Assembly (NCBI RefSeq): GCF_029623755.1
Contig: NZ_CP121106.1
Location: forward strand, 2,048,252 to 2,112,251
From: Altererythrobacter sp. CAU 1644
GTDB lineage: Bacteria; Pseudomonadota; Alphaproteobacteria; Sphingomonadales; Sphingomonadaceae
Length of the DNA stretch: 64,000 bases
Direction of reading: 5' to 3'
Shown here: piece after piece, positions 1 to 8,322 of the stretch
How positions within the stretch are numbered: the first letter of the stretch is position 1
Layout: every line of letters starts with the position of its first letter
Notes under the pieces: generated by a model
The model's database searches: none
What the model was told of the DNA's origin: nothing
What the model saw: the letters and a program-made list of their open reading frames with translations, nothing else
Program-made: the position numbers and the translations under genes

Positions 1-1106
1 CGCGCCTGATCGGTACCGATGAACGCCTGCCTGCGCCAGCGGCGGCGTTCGTCAATGGCTACCGCATTCACTGCCTCGAATGGGATGCAGTGCACGAGCC
101 CGCCGTGGTCCATGCGCTCAGCACCGTTGTCGCCGCGCTCGGTGCCGCGATCGACCGGAAGGGCGGCTGCGATCCGGAGGAAGCGCTGGCGGCGCTCGCC
201 ATCGGCGTCGACGTGGCCGCGGGGCTGGGCCTTGCCGCTAGCAGCGGGCTGACCTTCTTCCGCCCCGCTACAGCGGGCGTGATGGGCGCCGCGCTCGCCG
301 TAGCGCGGATCGACGGCGCGCCGCTCGCTGACACGCTCGGTATTGCCTATTCCTCCGCCGCCGGGACGATGCAGGCGCATGTCGAGGGGCTGGCGACATT
401 GCCGTTCCAGATCGCCAACGCCGCCCGCGCTGCCGTCACCGCGAGCGACCTCGCCCGCGCCGGTTTCCCCGGCCCGAAACACCCGCTGGAGGGCGAGTTC
501 GGCTATTTCGCGCTGTTCGAGGATGGCGACCTGTCGCGCTACACCGATCGCCTTGGCGTGGTCTGGCGGATCAGCGAAGTGAGCGTGAAGCCATTCCCCT
601 CGGGCCGCGCCAGCCACGGCGCGCTTGGGAAACTGGAAGAACTCGCACTCGATCCCGAAGCCGTCGAACGCATCGAGCTTGCCTGCCCGCCGCTGATCCG
701 GCGGCTCGTTTCGCGACCCTACCAGCCCGACATGACGCCCGCCTATGCGCGGCTCTGCTTGCAGTGGCTCGGCTCGCTGATGCTGACCGATGGCCGCATC
801 GACCCGCGCCGCTTCACGGCCGAGCACATGGCCGATCCCGCCCTCGCAGCGCTCGCGCAGCGCTTCGTACTCGTGCCCGATGGCAATGAGAATCCCAATG
901 CGCTCTTCCCGCAAGCGCTGGTGGTGACGCTGAAGGACGGATCGCAGGAGCGCCACGAGATTGCTGCGACGCTCGGCAGCCCCGCCAATCCGCTTTCGCC
1001 CCAGCAGGCGCAGCACCGCTTGGCGCTCGCTCGCGAACTCGCTCCGCCCGATGCCGACCCGCGCATCTTCGACGATCCGCTGTCCTATTTCACGAAAGCC
1101 CTATGA
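1..1106 (+). CDS. MmgE/PrpD family protein, 5' truncated by window edge
   Basis: The frame is open from the left edge and about 367 residues are visible; the family usually has about 450, so roughly 90 N-terminal residues lie outside. The first visible part carries the FVNG and HCLEWD stretch typical of the all-helical MmgE/PrpD domain, followed by a glycine/alanine-rich helical core and a C-terminal domain with SRPY and DPRIFDDPL. Known members are 2-methylcitrate dehydratase, cis-aconitate decarboxylase and iminodisuccinate epimerase, so the chemistry (hydration, decarboxylation or epimerisation of a small carboxylic acid) cannot be fixed by homology alone. The stop overlaps the next start (ATGA), so it is the first visible gene of a tight catabolic operon. 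An internal ATG at 90 is in frame but would remove conserved sequence, so it is not the start. Confidence 0.85.
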   Translation, partial: RLIGTDERLPAPAAAFVNGYRIHCLEWDAVHEPAVVHALSTVVAALGAAIDRKGGCDPEEALAALAIGVDVAAGLGLAASSGLTFFRPATAGVMGAALAVARIDGAPLADTLGIAYSSAAGTMQAHVEGLATLPFQIANAARAAVTASDLARAGFPGPKHPLEGEFGYFALFEDGDLSRYTDRLGVVWRISEVSVKPFPSGRASHGALGKLEELALDPEAVERIELACPPLIRRLVSRPYQPDMTPAYARLCLQWLGSLMLTDGRIDPRRFTAEHMADPALAALAQRFVLVPDGNENPNALFPQALVVTLKDGSQERHEIAATLGSPANPLSPQQAQHRLALARELAPPDADPRIFDDPLSYFTKAL

Positions 1107-2470
1107 CCTACCCGACCTATTTCGAAGCCCTCGACGCCAGGCAGATGCTCGCCGATTACCCGGTCGGCGAGGGATTCATCGCGCGCTACAAATCGATGAG
1201 CCGCGACGAGCTGTTTGCGATCCAGGATGCCCAGTTCCAGCGGCTGATGAAGCGCGGCTGGGACGTGCCCTTCTACCGGCGGCTGTGGAGCGCGCAGGGT
1301 ATCGAGCCGGGCGACATCGCGGGGCTGGCCGACATCGGCAAGCTGCCGGTCTACGACAAGTCCGACCTGATGGCGTCGATCGCCGAGCATCCGCCCTATG
1401 GCGATTTCCACGGGATGGGCGATCCCGCGACGCGCAGACCCTCGGTCTTCCACACCACCAGCGGCACCACCGGCAAGCCGCAGGTGCTGATGTTCGGGCC
1501 GAAGGGGCGCGAGGTCGGCAACCTGCTGGTCGGGCGCATGTATCGCTGGATGGGGCTGGAGCCGACCGATGTCGTCCAGTCGGTCTATGGCCACGGTATG
1601 ATCAACGGCGGTCACTACATCCGCGAGGCGGTGACCAAGTTCACCAATTCAATCTTTCTCTCGGCGGGCACGGGCATCGAGACCCGCAGCGTCAACCAGG
1701 TTCGGCTGATGGCCGATTTCGGCGTCACCTGCCTCGTCGGCTTCGTCGACTATATCCGCAAGCTGGCCGAGACGGCCGAGGCAGAGGGTCTGTTTGACCA
1801 GATCTCGATCAAGATGATCATCGGGCATCTCGGCACGGAGGATCGCTCCGCCACCGAACAGGCGTGGCACGGCGCCAAGGCCTATGACTGGTACGGCGTG
1901 GGCGACACGGGTTCGATCGCGGGCGAGGGGCCCGAACGCGACGGCATGTATGTGTGGGAAGACGCGCAATATCTGGAACTGCTGGGCGTCGATGACGGCA
2001 AGCCCGTGGCGCATGGCGAAACCGGCGACATGGTCGTGACCTGCCTCTACAAGGACGACGTCGCGCCCTGCATCCGCTTTAACACGCACGACATCACGCA
2101 TGAGCTCGACGGGCGCGGCGAGATCGCCTTCAAGCGGATCGCGGGCTTCCGCGGGCGCAGCGACAACATGGTCAAGTTGCGCGGGATCAACGTCTTCCCG
2201 CACGCCATCGGCGCGATCATCGAGAACCGCGCGGACCTGACGGGCGAATACGTCTGCCACCTCACCCGTGACGACAGCGGGCGCGATTCGATGCGCGTTA
2301 CGCTCGAAAGCCGGGGCGGCAGCGACCGGGGCGCGCTGGCCGAGGTACTGAAGCAGGGATTGGGCGTCGAAGTCGACGTGGTCCTTTGCGAGCCGGGCGG
2401 CACTGCCTCTGTGACCGAGATCGACACGCGGCAGAAGCCGCTGCGCCTGATCGACGAGCGCGCCGGATGA
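1103..2470 (+). CDS. PaaK-like AMP-forming acyl-CoA ligase
   Basis: A 455-residue protein of the phenylacetate-CoA ligase branch of adenylate-forming enzymes. The phosphate-binding loop HTTSGTTGKP is near residue 116, an acid-rich YGVGDTG adenine-side motif is mid-protein, and GRSDNMVKLRGINVFP marks the hinge into the C-terminal domain. Length fits PaaK (about 430-450). It should activate a carboxylic acid to its CoA thioester with ATP in the cytoplasm; the acid is unknown, and aromatic or cyclic acids are common substrates of this branch. Start and stop both overlap neighbours by 4 bp, which implies translational coupling with the MmgE/PrpD and amidase genes. It supplies the CoA-thioester entry step of the island. 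Confidence 0.85.
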   Translation: MTYPTYFEALDARQMLADYPVGEGFIARYKSMSRDELFAIQDAQFQRLMKRGWDVPFYRRLWSAQGIEPGDIAGLADIGKLPVYDKSDLMASIAEHPPYGDFHGMGDPATRRPSVFHTTSGTTGKPQVLMFGPKGREVGNLLVGRMYRWMGLEPTDVVQSVYGHGMINGGHYIREAVTKFTNSIFLSAGTGIETRSVNQVRLMADFGVTCLVGFVDYIRKLAETAEAEGLFDQISIKMIIGHLGTEDRSATEQAWHGAKAYDWYGVGDTGSIAGEGPERDGMYVWEDAQYLELLGVDDGKPVAHGETGDMVVTCLYKDDVAPCIRFNTHDITHELDGRGEIAFKRIAGFRGRSDNMVKLRGINVFPHAIGAIIENRADLTGEYVCHLTRDDSGRDSMRVTLESRGGSDRGALAEVLKQGLGVEVDVVLCEPGGTASVTEIDTRQKPLRLIDERAG

Positions 2471-3612
2471 TCGACCGCTACAACGCCTTTGCCTTTCGCG
2501 ACGGGAGCGCCGTAGGCGGAGAGGGTCCGCTGGCGGGCCTCACCGTCGGCGTCAAAGCGAACATCGCGGTGCGGGGCATGCCTTACCATGCCGGGATCGG
2601 CGCCTGGGAAGATCGCATCGCCGAGCGCGATGCCGAGGTCGTGACCCGCTTGCGCCAAGCTGGCGCCGCCATCGCGGGCGTCCTCCACATGGAAGAGGCC
2701 GCGCTCGGTTCGAAGAGCGACAACCCGCATTTCGGCTCGGTCATCAACCCCCACCGTGACGGATATTCGCCGGGCGGATCCTCGGGCGGCAGCGGCGCGG
2801 CGGTGGCGGCGGCCCTCGTCGATGCGGCGCTCGGCACCGATACCATGGGCTCGGTCCGCATCCCGGCGGCGCATTGCGGCGTCTACGGTTTCAAGCCCGC
2901 GACAGACCACGTTAGCCAGGACGGGCTGATCCCCGCCGATGCCTCGCTCGATGCGATCGGGCCGCTGGCGCGCGATCTCGACACGCTCGAACAGGTCGCA
3001 CGGGTCATGAGCGATTTCGGCGATGGGCTCGAGCCCTTTACCGGCGCAACGCTGGTCGATCACGGAGTCGAGCTGCACCCAGAGGTCGCGCGCGCTTTCG
3101 ACCGGGCGCTGTCAGCGCTGAAGGCAGAGCCGGCATGCGAAACGCTGGAAGACCCGAACGGCCGTATCCGCTTCGCCGGTTTCATCCAGGTTTCCAAGAC
3201 CCTGGCGGAGGACCTGGCGGATGTCGCAGTATCCGATCGCTTGGCGAAGCTGCTCTCCTATGGACCCGGGCGGAGCATCGAGGATTGGGCGAAGGACCAG
3301 CTCGTGCTGACCCGCACGGCGGAAGCGATGCATGCGATCATCGCCCGCCACGGCTTCCTGATCCTGCCGACCGCCCCCAACCCGCCATTCCCGCATTCCG
3401 AACCCGAACCCGCCGCGCAGGCCGATTTCACCTGCCTCGCCAATATTGCTGGCCTGCCCGCGCTAAGCCTGCCGATGGGCTGGACCGAAGATGGCCTTCC
3501 GCTCGGAGTCCAGCTGGTTTGCGGGGCCGGGTTCGAGAAGGGCCTGTTTGCCATGGCCCGCTATCTCGACAACAATCTGCGTGCCTATCGCGCGCCACTC
3601 GAAGGAGCCTGA
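2467..3612 (+). CDS. Amidase signature family hydrolase
   Basis: A 381-residue amidase-signature enzyme, shorter than the usual 450-500. The Ser-cisSer-Lys triad is readable: Lys30 in VGVKAN, Ser105 in the PGGSSGGSG loop and nucleophile Ser129 in TMGSVRIP; the spacing of 24 between the two serines matches the family. It hydrolyses a C-N amide bond to a carboxylate and ammonia or an amine. The ATG at 2467 is chosen over upstream in-frame codons because it overlaps the ligase stop (ATGA) and begins just before the typical N-terminal segment. It lies between an acyl-CoA ligase and a HapK-like gene, so it may produce the acid that is then activated. The substrate is not inferable. Confidence 0.85.
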   Translation: MIDRYNAFAFRDGSAVGGEGPLAGLTVGVKANIAVRGMPYHAGIGAWEDRIAERDAEVVTRLRQAGAAIAGVLHMEEAALGSKSDNPHFGSVINPHRDGYSPGGSSGGSGAAVAAALVDAALGTDTMGSVRIPAAHCGVYGFKPATDHVSQDGLIPADASLDAIGPLARDLDTLEQVARVMSDFGDGLEPFTGATLVDHGVELHPEVARAFDRALSALKAEPACETLEDPNGRIRFAGFIQVSKTLAEDLADVAVSDRLAKLLSYGPGRSIEDWAKDQLVLTRTAEAMHAIIARHGFLILPTAPNPPFPHSEPEPAAQADFTCLANIAGLPALSLPMGWTEDGLPLGVQLVCGAGFEKGLFAMARYLDNNLRAYRAPLEGA

Positions 3613-3615
3613 ACC

Positions 3616-3924
3616 ATGCGCATTATCTGCCTGTTCAATCTGAAGCCGGGCGTCAGCGTCGCCGAATATGAGGAATGGGCCAAGACCCGCGACATTCCGA
3701 CCGTCAACGGGCTGGGCTCGGTCGAGAGCTTCACCGTGCACAAGGCGACCGGCGTCTTCGGCGACGACAGCGCCAAACCGCATTTCGAGTATATCGAGGT
3801 GATCGACATCAAGGGCATGGACGCCTTCGTGGGCGACATTTCGACCGAGGACTTCCAGGCCGCCGCAGCTCCGTTCCAGGGCTATGCCGATGCGCCGCAG
3901 TTCATCCTGACCGAGGATCTGTGA
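3616..3924 (+). CDS. HapK/REDY-like dimeric alpha-beta barrel protein
   Basis: A 102-residue single-domain protein beginning with RIICLFNLKPG and having an EYEEWAKTRDIPTVNG helix and an EYIEVIDIKGMDAF strand-helix unit, which resembles the small REDY-like proteins named after HapK of prodigiosin-type biosynthesis and, more widely, ferredoxin-like alpha-beta barrels such as EthD. Members act as small cyclases, lyases or isomerases, or have no known function. It starts 3 nt after the amidase stop and ends 2 nt before the SDR start, so it is clearly co-translated. The family assignment is from memory of the sequence pattern and is moderate; a catalytic role here is inference. Confidence 0.65.
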   Translation: MRIICLFNLKPGVSVAEYEEWAKTRDIPTVNGLGSVESFTVHKATGVFGDDSAKPHFEYIEVIDIKGMDAFVGDISTEDFQAAAAPFQGYADAPQFILTEDL

Positions 3925-3926
3925 CA

Positions 3927-4727
3927 ATGGGCCGGTTCGCGGGCAAGACGGTGGTCGTCACCGGCTCTGGCAAGGAAAAGGGGCTAGGGCAGGGCGTCCT
4001 GCAGGCCTTTGCAGACGAGGGCGCGAATTGCATCGTCTCCGACCTCGCGATCGACGCCGAGGCGGAGGGCGTGGCGGAAGAACTGCGTTCGCGCGGCGCG
4101 GAAGTTGCGGCGATTGCCTGCGACGTGTCGAAGGCGGATCAGTGTGCTGCGCTCATCGCCGAAGCGGCCAATCACTTCGGCAGTGTAGATATTCTCGTCA
4201 ACAACGCCGGGATCGGATTCAAGATGAAGCCGCTGCTCGATGTCGATACGAGGGACGAGTGGGACCAGGTGATCGCGGTCAACCTCTCCGGCGCGTTCTA
4301 CTGCACGCAGGCAGCGGCCCGGCAGATGGTCGAGCAGGGACGCGGCGGCCGGATCATCAATATCGCCAGCCAGGCGGCGAAGACCGGCTTTCCCCATCTG
4401 CCCGCCTATGTCTCTTCAAAGCACGGCATGGTCGGGTTGACGCGAGCGAGTGCGGTCGAACTCGGCGCGCATGAGATCACAGTGAATGCGATCTGTCCCA
4501 ACCATGTGACCACCGGCCTTGGCGCGCAGCAGAACGAGTATTTCTCCAAGCTGCTGGGCTTCGACACGGTGGAGGACTACCTTGCCAATATGAGTGCGAA
4601 GAACCCGATGGGCCGCCCGGGGCTCCCGTCCGACACGGCGGCGGCGTGCCTGTGGCTAGCGAGCGACGAGGCCTTTTATGTCACCGGTGAAGCGCTCAAC
4701 GTCAGTGGCGGGGAGGAGATGCACTGA
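3927..4727 (+). CDS. Short-chain dehydrogenase/reductase (SDR)
   Basis: A 266-residue classical SDR. It has an N-terminal Rossmann motif, NNAG near residue 93, an active-site serine in the NIASQAAK strand and the YVSSK catalytic Tyr-Lys pair. Asp at the end of beta-2 (VSDLAID) favours NAD over NADP. The nucleotide loop reads TGSGKEKGLGQG, slightly longer than the standard TGxxxGxG. The C-terminal GGEEMH ends just where the next start overlaps (TGATG). The ATG at 3927 gives the normal SDR N-terminus (KTVVVTG); in-frame codons further upstream lie inside the previous gene. It probably oxidises a hydroxy-acid or hydroxyacyl intermediate of the pathway. Confidence 0.85.
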   Translation: MGRFAGKTVVVTGSGKEKGLGQGVLQAFADEGANCIVSDLAIDAEAEGVAEELRSRGAEVAAIACDVSKADQCAALIAEAANHFGSVDILVNNAGIGFKMKPLLDVDTRDEWDQVIAVNLSGAFYCTQAAARQMVEQGRGGRIINIASQAAKTGFPHLPAYVSSKHGMVGLTRASAVELGAHEITVNAICPNHVTTGLGAQQNEYFSKLLGFDTVEDYLANMSAKNPMGRPGLPSDTAAACLWLASDEAFYVTGEALNVSGGEEMH

Positions 4728-5599
4728 TGCCGCTCATCGAAGAACGCATCGACTGGCCGGGCGGTGCCAAGCTGGCGCTCAGCGTGGTCGTCAATGTCGA
4801 GGAAGGCAGCGAGATGACCATCGCGCGGGGCGATCGCGGGATGGAACCGGTCGATGAGCTGGGCGTCTTCGTGAAGTCGAAAATGCGCAATTACTCGAAT
4901 GAATCCAACTATCTCTACGGCATCAAGGCGGGCGCGCCGCGCATCGTCAAGCTGCTGAAAAAATACGACATCATGGCGAGTTGGACGGTCGCGGCAATGA
5001 GCCTCGAGAACCATCCCGAGATCGCCGGAGCCATTGTCGATCTGGGCCATGAACCGATCAGCCATGGTTGGCGCTGGATCCACCAGTTCAAGATGGACGA
5101 GGAGGAAGAGCGCGAATTCATCCGCAAGGCCGTTACCAGCATCGAGAAGACCTGCGGCGTCAGGCCCTATGGCTGGCTGTCGCGCTATCTCCTCACCGAC
5201 AATACGCGCCGGCTCTTGAGCGAGGAGGGCTTCACCTACCACATGGACGATTACAGCGGCGATGTGCCCTTCTGGGATCGCGATACCATCCCCGGCAAGC
5301 CCATGTGCATCGTGCCCTATCAGCTCGACAGCAACGACATGAAGATGTGGACCGATCCGGCGCTAACCCCGCACCAGTGGCTGGACTATGCCAAGGCCAA
5401 TTTCGACCAGCTCTACCGCGAGGGTGAGGAAGGCAATCCCAAGATGATGAGCCTGGGCCTGCATCTGCGCATCATCGGACGGCCGGGTAGGATCTGGGCG
5501 CTGGAGGAGTTTTTTTGCCACGTCCGGGCGCACGACGGCGTGTGGGTGACGACGCGCAAGGCGATCGCGGACCATTTCATGGAGGCAAATCCGGCATGA
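4727..5599 (+). CDS. Polysaccharide deacetylase family protein, PuuE (allantoinase)-like
   Basis: A 290-residue NodB-homology protein of the PuuE-like group rather than a true sugar deacetylase. Its opening WPGGAKLALSVVVNVEEGSE and the central HEPISHGWRWI are characteristic of that group, and no signal peptide is present, so it acts in the cytoplasm. PuuE opens the hydantoin ring of allantoin; relatives hydrolyse other amides. There are no purine-degradation genes nearby, so a different cyclic amide is likely. It overlaps the SDR stop by one base and the crotonase start by 4 bp. Hydrolase function is inferred from the family; the substrate is unknown. Confidence 0.75.
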   Translation: MPLIEERIDWPGGAKLALSVVVNVEEGSEMTIARGDRGMEPVDELGVFVKSKMRNYSNESNYLYGIKAGAPRIVKLLKKYDIMASWTVAAMSLENHPEIAGAIVDLGHEPISHGWRWIHQFKMDEEEEREFIRKAVTSIEKTCGVRPYGWLSRYLLTDNTRRLLSEEGFTYHMDDYSGDVPFWDRDTIPGKPMCIVPYQLDSNDMKMWTDPALTPHQWLDYAKANFDQLYREGEEGNPKMMSLGLHLRIIGRPGRIWALEEFFCHVRAHDGVWVTTRKAIADHFMEANPA

Positions 5600-6354
5600 G
5601 TGTGCGGCTCGAGAAAAATGGAGCGATTGCCCGGCTGGTGCTTGACCGGCCCGAGGCGAGAAATGCGATCAACATGGACATGTGGCGGGCCTTTCCGGGG
5701 CTCATTGCCAACGCCGTGTCCGATCGCTCAATCCGCGTGCTCGAACTGCGCGCGGCGGAAGGGTCGGGTGCCTTTTGTGCCGGCGCAGACATCAAGGAAC
5801 TGCTTGCCAATAAGGACGACATGGATTGGCGCGACGCCAACCAGGCCGAGATCAACCGGGTCCAGCACGAACTGGCGCGCGCGGCGATCCCGACCGTCGC
5901 CTTCGTCGATGGCGATTGCGTAGGCGGCGGCTGCGGCCTTGCGCTGGCTTGCGACATTCGCGTGGCGACCAAGCGTGCGCGGTTCGGCATCACTCCCGGC
6001 AAGCTGGGGCTGGTCTATCCGCTGCACGATGTGAAGCTGCTGGTCGATCTCGTCGGGCCGGGACAGGCCAAGCGTATCCTGTTCACCGGGCAGTTGCTCG
6101 ATGCCGCCGAGGCGCAGCGGATCGGCTTGATCGAGATCATTGCCGACCAAACCGACGAACTGATCGAGGATATCCTGGCCGCCTCGACCTATTCGGCGAT
6201 CGAGAACAAGCACTTTGTTCGCCGTGTGCTCGATGGGCAGGTCGATGACGACAATCACACCCTGCGCATGTTCGGTGCAGCCTTCACCCGCGAGGACTTC
6301 GAGGAGGGTACCAGGGCCTTCGTCGAGAAGCGTAAGCCGAGTTTCCGCGGATGA
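5596..6354 (+). CDS. Enoyl-CoA hydratase/isomerase (crotonase) family protein
   Basis: A 252-residue crotonase-fold protein. Oxyanion-hole segments are present (FCAGADIKEL and GGGCGLALACDIR), so it should bind an acyl-CoA. The two positions that carry glutamates in enoyl-CoA hydratase appear altered: the loop reads ITPGKLGLVYP where a P-E pair is usual, and the following helix reads GQAKRILFTG without the usual Glu. It may therefore be an isomerase, lyase or hydrolase rather than a plain hydratase. ATG at 5596 overlaps the upstream stop (ATGA). It is placed with the CoA ligase and CoA transferase as part of thioester processing. Confidence 0.8.
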   Translation: MSVRLEKNGAIARLVLDRPEARNAINMDMWRAFPGLIANAVSDRSIRVLELRAAEGSGAFCAGADIKELLANKDDMDWRDANQAEINRVQHELARAAIPTVAFVDGDCVGGGCGLALACDIRVATKRARFGITPGKLGLVYPLHDVKLLVDLVGPGQAKRILFTGQLLDAAEAQRIGLIEIIADQTDELIEDILAASTYSAIENKHFVRRVLDGQVDDDNHTLRMFGAAFTREDFEEGTRAFVEKRKPSFRG

Positions 6355-7250
6355 GCATCGCGCACGGCACCATCCTCGGGGGGCTTTCGACGGTCCCTGA
6401 CCTCGAGCAGGCCTTGCGCGCCTATCGCGACGTTCTGGGCCTGGAGCTGGTCGAACAGAGTAAGATCGATGCCGGGCTCGCGGCGTGCTGGGGCTGCCCC
6501 GCGAATGTCGGATCGCCCTATGCAGTGCTGCGCCCGGTGAGCGGCGAACCCTGCTGGTTTCGGCTCGTCGAGCAGCCGGACCATCCCGATTTCCGACCGA
6601 CGCGAAGTTTCGGCTGGGCCGCGTTCGAATGCACGGTGGAGGACGTCTGGCGCTGGCCTGACGCCCTACCTGAGGATCTTTTCACCATCGTCGGGCCGCC
6701 CAAGAACATCGAAAACATGAAGCCGACCTTCATCCCGATGCAGGCGCTGGGGCCGGGGCGCGAGATGATCTACCTCAACCAGGTGCTGGTGCCAGAATCC
6801 GACCTGTTGTTGCCGCCCGCGCGCTCGCCCGTCGACCGCATCTTCATCTGCGTACTGGCGGCGACCGATCGCGAGAAGGCCATCGCCTGGTACCGCGAGG
6901 CACTTGGCCTTGAACGGGGGGCGGATTACACCATCCCCTACACGATGATAAACAAGGCCTTCGAGCTCGCGCCGGACACATTGACGACGCTGACGATGAT
7001 CCAGCACGCGCGGATGCCTATCGTTGAGATCGACGATTATCCTGCCGCAGCAACCGAGCGTCCGCGCCATGCGGATATGCTGCCGCCGGGGAATGCGCTG
7101 GTGACGCTGGCGATGCGCGACCTCGATACCTGCCAGGTCGAATGGATTTCGCCTCCGTCCGACCGGAGCGGGGCGCTTTATGAGGGCCGCCGGGTAGCGA
7201 CCACAGTCGGGCCAAGCGGGGAGCTGGTGGAATGCGTGGAGGTGGGATGA
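6351..7250 (+). CDS. Two-domain VOC (glyoxalase/dioxygenase-fold) protein
   Basis: A 299-residue protein with two vicinal-oxygen-chelate modules. The first starts TILGGLSTVPDLEQALRAYR, the second near residue 162 with IFICVLAATDREKAIAWYRE, both followed by the LGLE turn of the fold. The second module lacks the early His that usually binds metal, so metal-dependent dioxygenase activity is doubtful and an isomerase or lyase role, or substrate binding, is possible. Start and stop overlap the flanking genes. No relative of known substrate could be identified by eye. Confidence 0.75.
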   Translation: MSIAHGTILGGLSTVPDLEQALRAYRDVLGLELVEQSKIDAGLAACWGCPANVGSPYAVLRPVSGEPCWFRLVEQPDHPDFRPTRSFGWAAFECTVEDVWRWPDALPEDLFTIVGPPKNIENMKPTFIPMQALGPGREMIYLNQVLVPESDLLLPPARSPVDRIFICVLAATDREKAIAWYREALGLERGADYTIPYTMINKAFELAPDTLTTLTMIQHARMPIVEIDDYPAAATERPRHADMLPPGNALVTLAMRDLDTCQVEWISPPSDRSGALYEGRRVATTVGPSGELVECVEVG

Positions 7251-8005
7251 TGAAGCGACTGCTTGTCTCGATCCTTGCGGCGCTGTCCTGGGCAGCGGCG
7301 GTGCAGGCGGAAACTCCGCCGCATGGCCCCCGCGCCATCGTCGAGAGGGCGATCGCGGCACATGGCGGGGAGGGCTGGCTCGAACCGGGCACGCTGATCC
7401 TCGCAGGCGAGGCCGAATTCTACGACCCGAAAACAGGTGCGGTGCGGAGCCGGTCGAACGATTACCGCATGTGGCGCGAGTTCGACCGTGACCGCCAGCA
7501 GGCGCACAGCGCCGAAGGCAAGGTCCGCATAACCGCCCGCGATGGCGAGCGGCTGATCTTCGAAGTCGGTTTCGATGGAACCACGACCTGGACCGAGCGC
7601 GGCATCCTGCCCCAGGCCGAGGCCGACGCCTATTGGGCTAACAATTTCGGCTTCGGCATCATCCGCTCAGCGCTGGCCGAGGGGTTCGTGCTGGAAAGCG
7701 CGCCGACACGGAATGTCGCTGGGCATGAAGTCGATCTCGTGCGTGTCATCGATCCTGGCGGACAGCCAACCCTGTTCGGTTTCGACCGTGAAAGCGGCTT
7801 CATCCGCTATCTCGGCTTCTCGAGTCCGCGCGGCTTTCACGAGCGGATCTACGACGATTTCGTGCGGCTGCCCGAAACCGGCTGGGTGCAGGCACGGGAA
7901 GTGACGCTGCTCTACGACGGAGTGAAGAGCAATACGGTTTTCTGGAAGCAGGTCGCGGTGGGTGAGCCCGTTGATGCCGCGGTCTTTGCGCCGCCGCAGC
8001 CATGA
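7247..8005 (+). CDS. Secreted protein of unknown function
   Basis: A roughly 250-residue protein with a clear Sec signal (MMKRLLVSILAALSWAAAVQA, cleavage expected after the AQA-type site). The mature part has a conserved-looking IVERAIAAHGGEGWL opening, followed by alternating strands and several Trp and aromatic residues, reminiscent of LolA-like or other periplasmic beta-rich proteins that bind hydrophobic ligands; I cannot assign a family. Two adjacent ATGs (7247, 7250) are possible; 7247 overlaps the VOC stop. Its place between cytoplasmic catabolic genes suggests a periplasmic step or binding role for the pathway substrate. Confidence 0.7.
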   Translation: MMKRLLVSILAALSWAAAVQAETPPHGPRAIVERAIAAHGGEGWLEPGTLILAGEAEFYDPKTGAVRSRSNDYRMWREFDRDRQQAHSAEGKVRITARDGERLIFEVGFDGTTTWTERGILPQAEADAYWANNFGFGIIRSALAEGFVLESAPTRNVAGHEVDLVRVIDPGGQPTLFGFDRESGFIRYLGFSSPRGFHERIYDDFVRLPETGWVQAREVTLLYDGVKSNTVFWKQVAVGEPVDAAVFAPPQP

Positions 8006-8313
8006 GCCGCCTGTTCGCCTTTCACTGCCTTGATGGCGAGAACGGCGCGGCCTTGCGCGAGCGCCACCTGTCGGCGCATCTCGCGCATGTAGAGGTCCAC
8101 ATTGGCGATTACGCGGTGGCCGGTCCACTCAAGCGCGATGGCAACACGGTCGGCTCGCTGCTCGTGATCAAGGCCGATGACGAGGCCGAAGCGCGCGCCA
8201 AATTCCAGGCCGATCCCTACTTCGCCGCGGGTGTCTGGCAATCGATCCGGGTGAGCGAATTCTCCGCGGTCGCGGGTGACTGGGTCGGCGGTGCCGCCTG
8301 GAAGCGCCCTTAG
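8002..8313 (+). CDS. YciI-like family protein
   Basis: A 103-residue protein with the YCII pattern: an early strand (LFAFHCLDG), RERHLSAHLAHV helix, AGPL turn, and the DPYFAAGVWQSIRV ending typical of the fold (an alpha-beta barrel related to EthD-like proteins and muconolactone isomerase). One YciI-domain protein has dehalogenase-type activity, but most have no known function. The start overlaps the upstream stop by 4 bp and it is the last gene of the plus-strand operon; the convergent cupin gene ends 9 bp further on. Confidence 0.8.
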   Translation: MSRLFAFHCLDGENGAALRERHLSAHLAHVEVHIGDYAVAGPLKRDGNTVGSLLVIKADDEAEARAKFQADPYFAAGVWQSIRVSEFSAVAGDWVGGAAWKRP

Positions 8314-8322
8314 ACCCAGCCT

